Shown in pieces: positions 42,795-54,164 of a DNA stretch of 64,000 nt (within the stretch, counting starts at the first letter, position 1; each line of letters opens with the position of its first letter). Under the pieces are notes generated by a model. That model was not told the origin of the DNA and did not search any database. It was given only the letters and a program-made list of their open reading frames with translations. The position numbers and the translations under genes were made by a program. This DNA is from Molanna angustata (Eukaryota > Arthropoda > Insecta > Trichoptera > Molannidae): the NCBI GenBank assembly GCA_963576475.1, contig OY754970.1, positions 41,066,647 through 41,130,646 of the forward strand, read 5' to 3'.

Positions 42795-43555
42795 GCTTTT
42801 ATTGAACTATTATTTTTCTGTGTATTTGCTTTTGTCTATTTATTAAAATACTTTATTTTATTGTGTTTGCTTTTTGCTGTTGTTCTTTTATTTATTGTTA
42901 TAAATTATGTTCTGAGTATTTTTTTTCTCTGTTTTTAATTTCAATATTAAGATTTTTTTCCACCCCTTCTAATTGTGATCCTAGAAAATGACTTGAAAAT
43001 ACGTAAAACTAAATAAGTAGAAATAATTACAAAAGCTTTCGAGTCAAAACTCGCCGTGACATTGAAGATATTCTTTCATTCGTTTTTAGCGACACGAGAT
43101 CATTATTTTTACAGTTTTGTATCAAGTGGTGTTTTGAGAAGCTACCTAAATAAAGACAATCATTGTAAAAGTATGACTGGAGTTGTAAAAAGTAACGAAG
43201 TCTCACATCAAACCATCACCCTCGGGGTGCTTCACCAGAACTATGTAGCTCGTCATTATTTATAGTTCAAGATAATATTAAAATGGGAAAGAGAGTCGTA
43301 AACATGCACTTTCAACAACTTTTGATTTCCTTTCATCGTTTATTATTTTTGTTTGTTTTATCACTCAAAATCTGACGATGCTCCGTCGTGAGTTATAATA
43401 CTGCATCGGATTACAGAAGATAATTTGAAAAGATTTACAAGTTTTTGAATAAATTCGATTTGGATGTTTCATTTTGTATGTAACTCGAGTAACTTATGTA
43501 CATTCGAATATTCCTTAATTTATATTATTTATTTTTTTCGATTCTGACGTTTTTT
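42795..43555. other. Unassigned
   Basis: T-rich 42780-42960 could be a LINE 3' UTR. A 69-codon plus frame at 43056-43265 has no recognisable motif. Confidence 0.35.
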
Positions 43556-43559
43556 TATT

Positions 43560-44190
43560 TATTTATTTTAAACACTTTATTGTACAATACTTTTTAGCTA
43601 GTACAAATGGCGGACTTATTGCCTAATGGCAATTTCTTCCAGACAAACATCTGTAATAGTTATGAGAGAAAATGGTACGTGTACAAAAGAAAATAAAACA
43701 TATAAAACTATAAACATATTGCATTTAAAGACAAGAAAGTTAGAAGAATAAAAATATGTACATCAATGACAGTTAAATAAATCATAGATGAAACCTGTTA
43801 CAATACTATGGGATGGAAGGGAATGAAAGGAGAGGAGATATGACTAACTACAGGAATAGGGAAATAAATGGGAAGTATGTAGGTTAAGAAATAGAAAGTA
43901 GGAGCACGCGCCTTAATCTGGTTTTGAAGGTTACTAACGTTGGTGCAGTTCTAATGTCAAGGGCCAAGTTGTTCCATTACCGGGCAGCATGGACAGTAAA
44001 GGATGATGAATAGAAAGCCGTGGCATGTCATAGAATGAGAGTCCAGAGATTGAAATCTTTCGGTCAGATATTATGATTATTAAGGTTGTTCAAAATATCA
44101 ACAGAAGACAAAGAGTGTGTTGATCCTGGCGCAATGGATAGAAAGCCATTTGAGTTGCTTGCGAAAATATGATATGTGATCGTATTTGCG
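43560..44190 (-). mobile_element. LINE C-terminus and 3' UTR
   Basis: Tail TTTATTTATTT at 43555-43568. Near it, on the minus strand, is GTCTGGAAGAAATTGCC, then a GGCAATAAGTCCGCC phrase common at lepidopteran LINE 3' ends. Farther in, 43900-44010 encodes a degraded GNGTTWPL / IRTAPTLVTFKTRLRRVLL sequence, the usual 'WN.LP..IR....F....K' ending. Reading is frame-shifted. Confidence 0.65.
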
Positions 44191-44199
44191 AATCTTTGT

Positions 44200-45525
44200 C
44201 GAATGCCATTTTAAATTACATATTTTTTTATTTGGAAATACAGCAGTTTTTAACAATCTTTAATAAACAATGAGTTGTTTCCAATTTTATACTTAAATAA
44301 GACATACTATTTATTCAACATTTAATTTGTTTTAAACAGAGCGAACGTTTTGCCAGGTCAATTAAGAAAACCTTCAGCAGGCAAAAGTAGAAAGCTAGCA
44401 GTTGACAAACATTTTCAAGGGAAAACTGTTGTCCTCATTTAGGTAAATCTCCTCTATAAGTGAGACATGTTGTTCGTTTTTCCAATTTGAGAATTGATTT
44501 CTCCGCTAATAATATTCACCATGGCTAGTGACAAATCGAACTCATGGTTTTTAATGGTTATGTTCATAGTTATCGAACTCAAGAATCAGCTAAATCAATC
44601 ACGAAAACCAACATAAAATCTGACGAAGATATTATTTGTACTTTTTATTGCGTTCTTGTAACCATGTCTATTTTAAAACCCCAATTAAGAACAATCTCAA
44701 TCATCCACATACGGCGAGAATCTTTTCTCGAAAAATTATCTCTCAAGTGGGGATTTAGAGCGATAGCGTTATGTAGACGTATTAAAATAGTTGTAAATTT
44801 TGCACTCTCTGGCTGTGAAGATAATGCATCGCAGAGACTGCAGACTGTATTCGCTACATGTGGTAATTTTCCCTCTAAATTTTTGTTCGTTTAACGCCTT
44901 GACCACTAAATCTTAAAGAACGACCCTGGTTGTCGTACATTAAGGTCCCTCCAAGACTATGTACCGACCTACCAGTTTGCCCAAGGTGTAATTTTAATAG
45001 CTAAATGGAGTAGAGCAACGCTGGCTCCAGATGCGCCATACCTACCTTACATGGTTGCATTTCAGTTTAACAAGAAAACATCATTTTATATTTTTCACCA
45101 CACATTACATACATCTTCATTTTCAAGTTAAACATTTAAAGCAAATTGAGTCATATCAAATGCTACTATAATAAAAATTATTTTTTATGAGTATTTTGTT
45201 TGATTTTTGTATTGATGTTATATTCTCTCACTTTATAATTATACTGTAGTGACGTTTATGAACGTAGAACGTATCAAATCACATCCACTGTTTGCATAAA
45301 ATTACTCATTCGTGATTAAAACTAAGTAATAATTTAATAAAATAGTTTACCAGTTTTAATTCTTGTATTCCGATTTTTATTCCTTTTATATTATTTTGTT
45401 ATCAACCATTATTTATTTTTTGTTTATTTCAATTTATCTAATTTGTATAGTATTTTTTGAAAAAAGGTAATTTTAAGCATGAATAAATAAATTAACTCTT
45501 CTTCCAACTTTATAACTGAGAGGCA
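44200..45525. other. Unassigned; 116-codon plus frame at 44544-44894
   Basis: The frame is the longest unexplained one in the window apart from LINE remnants and simple repeats. It has moderate composition and no transmembrane or domain signature I can name. It may be chance or an old element. The flanks are AT-rich without recognised features. Confidence 0.3.
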
Positions 45526-45529
45526 CCGG

Positions 45530-45722
45530 CTAGAAAAGTGCTTCCACACTTTTCTGGTATCATTATTTTTGAGTGTCTTGTAAGAGCCGTGTAATAGAAA
45601 ATACAACAGGCAAAATAACATCTCACACAGTTCAGCAATGAGTTGCAACGCACATTCTGAATGCACACACGAACACCTGTTGCTGGTTAGCCATGCTTTG
45701 GGTTATGCCGTTATATTATGGA
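45530..45722 (+). mobile_element. SINE-like dispersed repeat
   Basis: AAAGTGCTTCCAC, a GAGCC block, GAAAATACAACAGGC and AAAATAACAT, then CGAACACCTGTTGCTGG and a degraded GGGTTATGCCG end. It parallels 33755-33932 throughout. Confidence 0.65.
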
Positions 45723-45879
45723 TGTAACTCTTCTTTCAACGTCACAATTAGCAGGGCATTTTCCGTTCCATGGTAACCCAACTTATGTTGATAGTTTTCA
45801 TGTTCTTCTTTTTTCGGTAGATCTATGATCTGTTTCTACAGGTCTTGAGACGAGGATGTCCAGTTTTCTTTCCATCTCT

Positions 45880-46537
45880 TGCCCCCTAGGTCTTGCAATT
45901 GGTTTACGATTCTACTATCTAATAAACAACATAAAAAACATCTTGCCACGTCATATATTGCGATCAATTTACTTTGTAATATGCCAATCAATCATTTCCT
46001 ATGGATTGCTGGCCTGGGGAGGTACAACAAATATTGCAATAGACTCGTTTAGCAAGGCACAAAAGTCAATAATAAAAAAGCATACTGAATGTGCCATACA
46101 GAACAAGCTCCACAGTAATTTTCAAGACTCTGGAAGTTATGACACTTCGTCAACTATACGCAAGATCTGCACTTCTATACCATTTTAAACACATCATACC
46201 CACTATACACAATACACCACCTCCAAGAACAACAAGATCCTCTATCACCAACACAATAAATATCCCGAAGTTGCAAACTACACATGGACAAAGACATTTT
46301 AAATACTATGCCATCGAACTTCATGATTGCCTACCAACCTCACTAAAACTGCTACCACAAAACACATCGTCACAAAAATACAAAAAAAAACACATAACAG
46401 CATAGATATACAACACCGGTTCAGAATAAATCAATTACAAAATTACCTACACCCAATCAAATATAATTAAACTTCACACTTTTTTGCTCAATAATTATTT
46501 AATGTATAATTTAATTCAAGAACGAGGTATATACTAA
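45880..46537 (+). mobile_element. LINE C-terminal region, interrupted at its 3' end
   Basis: Frames at 45856-46188 and 46091-46405 together encode LGLAIGLRFYYLINNIK, RSIYFVICQSIISYGLLAWGG and, after a frameshift near 46110-46140, LRQLYARSALLYHFK and a basic end. The SIISYG...WGG block is common in the C-terminal domain of CR1/I-type LINEs. The 3' UTR continues to 46537, is broken by the element 46538-48436, and resumes at 48437. The same LINE end is found at 25600-25985. Confidence 0.75.
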
Positions 46538-48436
46538 GGCCCAAATTATAGAATAATTCTCAAGACCGTTCTCCAAATGTGTCATCTCAAGACCATCTTG
46601 ATATCATTCTCGAAAATCCGTATTAAAAGTAAAATACGTACGCCGTCTCATTCGAGAAAAATTACTCGAAAAAAATGTGAATGCAGCTCTATAAATTAGT
46701 ACTTTTTCTCGCGAATGGCAATAATTTCAGCGTTGTTATGTTTTATTTATTTATTTATTTGGGACAGACAACAGCGACAACAAAATAATGAAGGTACAGA
46801 ACAATAAAATAAAACTTGCGCCAAAACATCTATCCACAAATTAAAATAATATGATCAATAAACACAAATAATAAACTAGAAAAAAAAATGTTATTAAATA
46901 AAACAAAGTGAAAAAAACAAACAAGATATCATGGTAGTGTGTAAAGGATTTTGTTTGATAGGAGATGAAGGGGTAGGGAGGAGGGGAAGAGGGAAGAAAT
47001 GAAGGTCATGAAGGTGTCTGCCGCACTTCACTGGTTTACCACACAATCAACCGGCATCAGTTTACTTCCTATCATTTGTCGATATTTATTAAAACGAAAT
47101 TGGAAAATATCAACATCATTAAAATTTTCATTGTATTGACGGCATATGCGCGGTATAATGGAGAATTTTCGATAGTTCGTTCTACATACTGGGACATGAA
47201 ACAATTCAGGTCATCTTGTCATTCTTACCGGGGCACGTAATTCAACTTATTTCACGATGTCAGCAGAATCGAAGTAGTTGTTCAATATTTTATATAGTGA
47301 TGATTGATCATATAAGATGCGTCGGTTTTCGAGAGTGATAAATTTATGAAATATAACCGACTCCTGATAAGATGGAAATTGTAAGTGAAGTCGGAAATTA
47401 ATGTGCCTGAGATATTTCTTTTGAAGAGATTCTAATCTGCTTTTATGAGTGGTATAATTTGGAGTCCACACCGGGGTGCAATACTCTAAGTGTGGTCGAA
47501 TATATGCTGAATAAAGTTTGTGCAATGTGTTTATATTCTTGAATGGTCGACATAGTCGGAGGATGTATCCCAGCGATTTAAGTGCTTTACCCACTATAGT
47601 GTCCAAATGTTCATCAAAAAGTAATTTGGAGTCCAAAATTATACCTTAATCTTTAATATGATCAACTACGATAAGTGAATTATTTTCAAGAGTATAATTA
47701 AAATGAATAATGTTTTTGTTACGGGTGAATGAAATCTTATTACATTTAGATACGTTTAAGTTGGAATAGCTATTTTCATAATTCGTTTCTTGGTAATCTT
47801 CGAAAGTGTAGAGAAATTTATGCATCATAATATCATGATACTTAATTAAATAGTGAAAATGTCGACCATTTTATTCGGAAGAGGAAAATAAATACTTCTC
47901 CTTTTATCTGCCATATAGCATATTACGGGAATGTATGTACATGCAGTCAATAGTTCCAGGAAAAGCAGCCATTTTAAAATAGATACAACATGCATAGAAT
48001 AACAACATGATATTTACTGGATGTACCGGAAATTTTATGAAATCTAACAAAATTTAATTCACATGGTTAGCTTATGAATGATTGTATGTAAATTACCCCC
48101 GGAAGGTTCTAAACATAGAATAATAAGGTTCTAAATAAGATTCTCGATCCATTTTAGTATCGCCAACAATGTAAACGTCAAAATAGTAATTAATGCGAAA
48201 TTCGTCCGTGTCTATATGCGTCTCTTTTTCGTGTAAAGCGCTGTCTCCTTCTCTCTCATTGAGACCGTTCTCAAGACAGCGGGATAGCTGTCTCGAAGCA
48301 ATTTCAACTCTTCTATACATTTCGAGATCGGTCTTGAGATCAAGCTCAGTGACGTTTGTTTCTTTAATACCATTTTGGTTGAGAACGTGTTCTCAAGACC
48401 AGTCTCAAGCTGGAGAACGAATCTATAATTTGGGCC
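46538..48436. mobile_element. Inverted-repeat DNA element, itself interrupted
   Basis: GGCCCAAATTATAGA at 46538-46552 faces TCTATAATTTGGGCC ending at 48436. Subterminal TTCTCAAGACC phrases recur at both ends (46558 and 48392). Its centre was invaded by the minus-strand LINE 46741-47830, so the original element was about 0.8 kb. A minus frame at 48093-48320 lies inside but is not recognised. The 3-base flanks (TAA left, ATA right) do not match cleanly. GGCCC-type ends suggest a PIF/Harbinger-like origin, which is uncertain. Confidence 0.75.
46741..47830 (-). mobile_element. Jockey-like LINE nested in the DNA element
   Basis: The (AAAT)n tail is at 46743-46760. The minus strand encodes, in order, a region with YTFEDYQ and FNYTLENNSLIVVDHIKD, then KLLFDEHLDTIVGKALKSLG, YILRLCR, YSAYIRPHLEYCTPVW and RLESLQKKYLRHINFR. 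A degraded FHVPVCRTNYRKFS end follows. This is the palm/thumb and C-terminal part after the catalytic aspartates, which are lost. One frame break is at about 47640. The family matches 23395-24838 in style. Confidence 0.82.
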
Positions 48437-48545
48437 ATAATGTACTATCTATGTCACACAACTGTTGAAATGAACACCTCGGCATAGGACTTCCTAGTGA
48501 GGTGTTCGTCGTATCCTATCAATTACAATACTTATCAATAAATAA
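48437..48545 (+). mobile_element. Resumed 3' end of the interrupted LINE, with hairpin H4
   Basis: Directly after the DNA element comes GAACACCT, CGG bulge, CAT, AGG, loop, CCT, single A, GTG, AGGTGTTC (48472-48507). This hairpin has a perfect 8-base outer stem and is followed by a short ATAAATAA tail. It corresponds to 25832-25985 in the uninterrupted copy. Confidence 0.7.
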
Positions 48546-48549
48546 TACA

Positions 48550-49260
48550 CACACACTTATCGTGGTTTAAACATATTCAAACCATATTGAAATCAATAAC
48601 CAATGTTACGTGCGTAAAAAAACAATCAGGAAAAAAGAAATATTATTCAAATACGTAAATCAGCCAACTTTAAGAAAGTATCACCGCGATAAGTAAAATA
48701 TTTTATCCCGTTTAATATCAGCTGAAGTCGTTTTGCTTTTCTCAAACGAAGTGGAGTCTTGATAAAGTTAAAACTTTACGCGTGCGTAAATATTTCCTTT
48801 GAGTTTGTTCCAACACACTTTACGCGGAGTCAGTTTCTGTTTCCCGGAGTTATTGGGGAGTTGGTGTCAAACAAACCTATACAACATACAAACATACCTT
48901 CTCTACTCCATTCTCAACACTATAGACGTGGTCTTAGATTAAAATCGACACATTCCATTACGATACTTCCTTCACGCTACATAAATTCAGATTCCCAACA
49001 CTATTTATGGTGATATTACGAAGCATAAAAATCTGTTTGTAGAGAATATAAATGTATTGATTACGGAACCTTTTTGGAAACTACAATACAACACAATGTG
49101 TGGTTTCCATTTTTTGTCATGTATGGGATATATGTATAATAATTGCATTTTATTTTATCTTAAACCTATTACTAGACAACTAGAAAAAAAATATTTTTTT
49201 TGGTATCTGCTTTGGTTCTCCTTTGATTTTTATGAAAAATATGATACTCGTACTATGTAA
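48550..49260. other. Unassigned
   Basis: 48780-48990 is somewhat GC-richer, with an 84-codon frame lacking known motifs. 49050-49260 is AT-rich with short frames only. Confidence 0.35.
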
Positions 49261-49264
49261 GTTT

Positions 49265-49620
49265 AGTTTGTCGATCGACAATTCTTGATAGAACTCCATT
49301 GTATGTAGATATGTTTCAAATATAAAAAAAAAATTGTTATAAGTTCTTGCAAGAACTAATCCCAAATATTTTTTAGACGCGTTTCGTGCAAGGCACATCG
49401 TCAGAATAATACTCTACAAGACTGAGACTAAGGGTTATATTCAAAATTTCCATGACAGGTGTATAAAATTTTTAGTTTTTGAACGGTTGAAATGTAAATT
49501 ATGTGTATAATTAATTATGTAGTCTTGTAGAGTATTATTCTGACGATGTGCCTTGCAGGAAACGCGTCGGTAATCAAATAAATTTCAATAGAACTAATAC
49601 CAAATATTTTTTTTTTATAT
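49265..49620. mobile_element. Penelope-like terminal inverted pair with hammerhead-like motifs
   Basis: 49376-49423 and 49521-49568 are 48-bp inverted copies with one difference, separated by 97 bases. The right copy reads CTGACGA (49540-49546), one extra T, GTGC/GCA(G) stem II with loop CTT, GAAAC, then CGCGTC. Stem I pairs ATTATT (49534-49539) with GGTAAT (49569-49574), including two G-U pairs. The left copy, on the minus strand, has the perfect GTGC/GCAC stem II but no stem I partner. The phrase TTCTTGATAGAACTCCATT at 49282-49300 relates it to the loci at 11130 and 18375. Confidence 0.65.
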
Positions 49621-49811
49621 TTATGATATATCCACAAAAATATAATAATTGATTTTATCTGTGGTTTAACTTAATTGTTGTACATATCAAAACGTCAACT
49701 CCTTTAAACAAACCAGTAGCATCGAATATTGCGTTTACTTGCACAGTAAGAATGTGTTTTAAATAAGGATTATTTAAGCACCATACATTACCACCACAAC
49801 ATTTTCCTATT

Positions 49812-50400
49812 TGAGGTAGGCAGAGAGAACCGAACGCCAGACTCCTCTCTCTTGGCATACATTTCTTGCTTCGTTCACGTACATGCATCGTCTCATACAC
49901 GCTCGTTCTGTTATTCTTACTTCTTACGTATCCCCGTTTCAAAATTCAAATTATGTGATCGTGCCAAATATTCCTTGCTCAACCAATACTTTCGTTCCTC
50001 TTTAATCAACCTTAGGTATATTATACTTTTGTCAGAAGGTCATCACTCATTATTTATACGTGGCCAAACCACCAAAAGACACATATTTTCATCTTTCTTA
50101 CGATTTCTTTCAATCACACATTCTCGTCCAATTTCATCATTTCTTCTTGTATCATACATCGTTTAACTACACATTTATCTTTGTGATCTCATTAATAACG
50201 CATTAATTATATTAGCTTTATGCGTCTTCTGCCATGTCCATGTCTCACTAGCATACATTAGAGTCGGTACGACGATACCATCATGTACCGCGAGCTTTGC
50301 TTGGCTCGAAATAATAGGGTCAGCCATAACAGATCTTAATGTACCATTCACTCTATTCCTGCCGTTATTCTCCTTTCAATATCTTTTTCCAGTCTTCCAT
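49812..50400 (-). mobile_element. RTE-like family, diverged copy
   Basis: The minus strand preserves GGCGTTCGGTTCTCTCTGCC near its 3' end, CGTCTTCTGCCATGTCC-type sequence (plus strand 50223-50241) and the corresponding WTWQK region, plus a degraded TM-x-YD block. Frames are badly broken. The 3' terminus beyond the GCCTACC is altered. It is older than the copy at 58508-59035. Confidence 0.7.
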
Positions 50401-50404
50401 CTCT

Positions 50405-50930
50405 TCAAAAAAACTCATCAAGTTATATACTACATCTAATTATGACATGATATAATTATGTTTTAAACATCTTTGCTAAACAAGGGTAAACAAAGGTTTA
50501 ATATTAGCTTAAATGATTTAAATGATATATTTCTCAACAGAGTCTATTAATGGTGTTACACCATATGTGTTAGAGAATAAATAATTGCATGTTATTATTA
50601 GGTAGGTACCAACTTACAAATAATAGACTTCCTCAATGTAACCGTCAACTCCATATCATTAACCATTAATTATCGACATAGTATTACACATGTTATTACC
50701 GGGTATAGATTTTGCGTTAGATATTTTCAATGAAACTTATCGCATATTGAATATTGTGGAATTCCAACACGAGAGTAAAAATATTTCCTGATATTCCTTA
50801 GATAAGCTTCAAACCTAATTCATTATTACGTAAGTATATACTGCACGCAAAACTGATACTCTACATTTCGCAGAATAATAATTCTCAGAGCAGATTATCT
50901 ATTAGCAATTCTATAGCGAGGAAATATCAG
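50405..50930. other. AT-rich, nothing recognised
   Basis: No coding or repeat feature is identified. Confidence 0.5.
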
Positions 50931-50937
50931 TTAACTA

Positions 50938-51352
50938 GTGGGTTGTAGCCAACGCTATCCTTCTCACTATCAAGTCACCCCACAACGTATTCAAATATCG
51001 TATGGAAAATTTTCGGCATTTTCATGAAATGAGTTTGTTAAATACTTTTGATTTGAATATTTTATTATGAAAACTTGATAATTCTTCAATGCCATTTTAT
51101 GAAAGTGATGTGCCTTTTTAACAATTTGATAGTACAAATATCAATTATTAAGTTTCCTAAGCTTGGGTTCACTTTGAAATTTATGACAGTAAAAAAATTG
51201 AGAAGCACGGAGAGATATCCTTAAAAATCTAATGGGGTCTAAGCGAGTATTAGATAAACACATAGCAATATTTAAATAAATCGAATGAGTATTCATATAC
51301 ATAATACATAGATACATGGTAATGAAACTTTCAGAATACAATCAAAATTTCA
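50938..51352 (-). mobile_element. CTCCTCACTAAC-type MITE, copy D (3' part)
   Basis: On the minus strand it ends GTTGGCTACAACCCACTAG, like copy C, and includes AAAAGGCACATCAC and CCCATTAGATTTTTAAGG. It stops at GAAAGTTTCATTACC/ATTGTATTCTG near 51340. The missing 5' part is found at 53084-53165, so the element has been split. Confidence 0.8.
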
Positions 51353-51613
51353 GAATAGGTAGTGTGGGATATCTCTCTTATCCAGAGATAAATTTGCTTT
51401 GATGGTGGAGTTTGATTTTTCAATAACTTGATTTTTTCACATTAACTTCTTATTAAAATTTTAATGATAATGTTAATTTTACAAGATTAATATGTCTATA
51501 TACAAGTTACAGTCAATGTTGTTTTTACTAGAGGAAGTCTATGTAGAATGGCAATATATTATTCATTTGTCTTAATAACAACTTTTAATTGTTCCCATTT
51601 TTAACTATTTATA

Positions 51614-52465
51614 TATATTGCTGGACGCGCTAACGGAGGATGCGCAAATGCAGTCACTATGGACTTTCATATACGCTGACGACATAGCAATCTGCACCGA
51701 AGACAAGGACTCTCTACAGCGAGACCTTCTGGCGTGGAAACACCAGTTACAGAAAGGAGGCCTGGTGCTGAGTGTGAGCAAAACACAGTTTATGGCTTGC
51801 AATGTTCCCCAAACAGACACTGACCCGATTACAATTGATGGACAGCAAGTCACAAGATGTGATAAATACAAGTAGGTATCTTGGGAACATGATACATGAG
51901 TCAGGAAGCCTGGAAACTAACATTCAGCACCGTATTGCCGCAGGCTGGCTTAAATGGAGAGAAGTGACTGGAGTAATCTGTGACAAGCGAATGCCAGTGA
52001 AGATGAAAGGCCATGTATACAAGACAATGATCAGACCAGTGTTGACATATGGTAGTGAGACCTGGACCGTCACTCGAAGACAAGTTCAGTCAGTGCAAAC
52101 AGCCGAGATGAAGATGCTTAGGTGGATGTGCGGCGTCACGAGAAGAGATAAAATACGTAATGAATATATAAGAGGTAGCCTGGGTGTACGCAATGTATCC
52201 GATAAGCTGATGGAGAATAGGCTGAGGTGGTTCGGGCATATCCTTAGAAAACCGCCAGAATATATAGGAAACACTGCACTGGACCATCGAGTGTCTGGCA
52301 AAAGATCCAGAGGGCGTCCCAAAAAACGATGGAAAGACCTGGTAGCTGAGAACATGCAGGAATGTGATGTCTCTGAGGACGATGCTCAGGATAGGGCGAA
52401 GTGGAGGAGCGCAGTGAGGAGAGCTGACCCCACCATGTGGGATACAAGCTAAGAAAGAGAGAGAG
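51614..52465 (+). mobile_element. 5'-truncated RTE-like LINE with 17-bp target duplication
   Basis: ATTTTTAACTATTTATA occurs at 51597-51613 and 52466-52482, marking a perfect target-site duplication. The 3' end is a GA-rich tail (AAGAAAGAGAGAGAG). The insert holds the end of the reverse transcriptase and the C-terminal tail. It lies within the block that splits the MITE copies D and E. Confidence 0.93.
51618..52452 (+). pseudogene. RTE-like reverse transcriptase, C-terminal part, one frameshift
   Basis: The first frame (51618-51875) contains IYADDIAICTEDKDSLQRDL with the two catalytic aspartates, and later LSVSKTQFM. At about 51870 the frame changes: the conserved Y-K-Y-L-G spot has four extra bases (a TAGG/GGTA duplication), after which the second frame continues with YLGNMIHESGSLETNIQHRI. 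It goes on through YGSETWT, AEMKMLRWMCGVTRRDKIRN, LRWFGHILR, GRPKKRW and ADP to the stop at 52450-52452. The endonuclease and most of the reverse transcriptase are missing. Apart from the four-base insertion it is well preserved. Confidence 0.9.
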
Positions 52466-52654
52466 ATTTTTAACTATTTATACATATATATTCTAATTAT
52501 TCATCCTTGCATAGAAACGGCCAAAATAAAATATAAATAATTTAATAAAATCTAATTGGACGACATCTGTCAAAATAAACTTATTTTACCTACTTCTATT
52601 TTTTTCTGAACCAAACCTTCTGAACTGAACCAAACTAAATAACTATCAATATCT

Positions 52655-52901
52655 TTTTTTAACAGATTTTTAATTATCTCAATAGAGACGAAGTTGGAAT
52701 ATTTATTGTAGGAGAACCGGGAAATCAAGGCACCTACAGGGCTTACGACCTGTCATCGGCTGGCATCGCAAGCGCATAAAGTGATCACGTAAACCAGCCG
52801 ATGACAGGTCGTAAGCCCTGTAGGTGCCTTGATTTCCCGGTTCTCCTACAATAAATATTCCAACTTCGTCTCTATTGAGATAATTAAAAATCTGTTAAAA
52901 A
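52655..52901. repeat. 109-bp-arm palindrome related to a SINE 3' end
   Basis: 52655-52763 and 52794-52901 are inverted copies with no mismatch found by eye, around a 30-base spacer. The outer parts of the arms carry TCTCAATAGAGACGAAGTTG, the 3' end of the second tRNA-derived SINE family (6371-6395). The inner parts (GCACCTACAGGGCTTACGAC and so on) have no other copy in the window. A frame at 52829-53077 crosses the right arm and is a shadow. Confidence 0.9.
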
Positions 52902-53083
52902 ATATCTTTGACTCCCGACAGGGAAAAAAATCCAATGTTTGCGCATATGCAATAATAAAAATATTCGATTATCAATATCTTATTGATATGTTTATCCAAA
53001 TAATCTACAGATGTCACTTTTCATTTAGGTTTTATTTTATTTTGATCAATCAAAAATATTTAATACATTACAGGTAGGTACTA

Positions 53084-53165
53084 GTTTATAATCTGCAATA
53101 AAAAATACCTTAAAAATTGCGAATTAAGATCTCTCCACTATTATCCCTTTGGGAAAGTGAGGAAT
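53084..53165 (-). mobile_element. CTCCTCACTAAC-type MITE, copy E (5' part of D)
   Basis: On the minus strand it starts CCTCACTTTCCCAAAGGGAT and continues ATTTTTAAGGTATTTTTTATTGCAG to ATTATAAACTAG. That is where copy D would continue, with about a dozen bases lost at the junction. Confidence 0.75.
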
Positions 53166-53169
53166 ATAA

Positions 53170-53635
53170 ATACCTTATATAATCAAAAACTCATACCGCA
53201 GATATAATGTACGTAAGTGTTGCTTATTAATTTCAGATTTTCCGCAAGATGGAAATACATAGGTACCTACGTTTTAAAATTACGTTTTAGAATTATTGTT
53301 ACCATAACAATATTATTATTTCTCGATTAAGGCACGAGAGGTGGTTTAATAGATTGCCTAATTTAATTTTTAAAATTGCTATACGTATCTTACCCGGCTC
53401 GAAAATGCGACGATACAGATAGAGAGAACTAAGCAGCTAACGCTTAATGTGCACAATTTCTTAAGCGGTTTAGGTGCCTCAGATTGTAGCTATAGGTAGG
53501 TAGGTAGAAATATCCCGAAATGAGATTGTTGGATTACAAGAAATGCTATTTTCCTGCAATTTCATAACCAGTTATATATTATTTGTTATAATACAGGGCA
53601 AATGTATCCGTTCCTAATACGACAATTGTATCGTT
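53170..53635. other. AT-rich, nothing recognised
   Basis: No coding, repeat or element signal apart from GTAGGTAGGTAG at 53500-53512. Confidence 0.5.
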
Positions 53636-53639
53636 GACT

Positions 53640-53705
53640 TTTGAAGGTATTGCGCACCCGTACACCTGCCGCTGGATCCCCCACACTGTGGGATATACGA
53701 AGAAG
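53640..53705 (+). mobile_element. SINE-like dispersed repeat, core only
   Basis: GCGCACCCGTACACCTGCCGCTGG (cited by position 53652-53675) is followed by the hairpin CCCAC-ACT-GTGGG and GATATACG. It is the best hairpin in the family. The 3' end after it is lost. Confidence 0.6.
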
Positions 53706-53829
53706 CTTGAATGAAAATCAATAAGTACATAGAGTTTTATAAACATGCTAAAATGCACACTTTTAATCTCGAAATTTAGAACAAATGATGATTACGAAAA
53801 ATTAACTCGCAAAAACAATTTTAGATTTA

Positions 53830-54110
53830 GGTGTAAATTTTCATGCTTTGAACTATTTTTTTTCTCCTCAAAGTCTTTCCCGGTTTACAGTTTCTAATAT
53901 TCTGATATGTTACTGATGTACATTTTTTCTTACGGCGATTTTTATAAATATTTTAATTAGTATCTAAATGTGTTTGTTGTTTATAAAAATAATGGATATG
54001 TTGGTGGTTGACTGGCAGAAATTGCCTGCGGGAAATAAGTCCGCCACGTTGTTTAACTCAATAAAAGTCTTTAATTATAATTATAATTATAATTATAACG
54101 TCCTTGATAC
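53830..54110 (+). mobile_element. LINE 3' end with (ATAATT)n tail
   Basis: GACTGGCAGAAATTGCC, then GGGAAATAAGTCCGCC (54028-54045) is the plus-strand version of the 3' phrase at 43595-43640. It ends in AATTATAATTATAATTAT. Only the 3' UTR is recognised. Confidence 0.6.
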
Positions 54111-54164
54111 AAGTACATATTACACATCCTTATATATTCCCTAAGTTTAGCATATGTATGTAAA

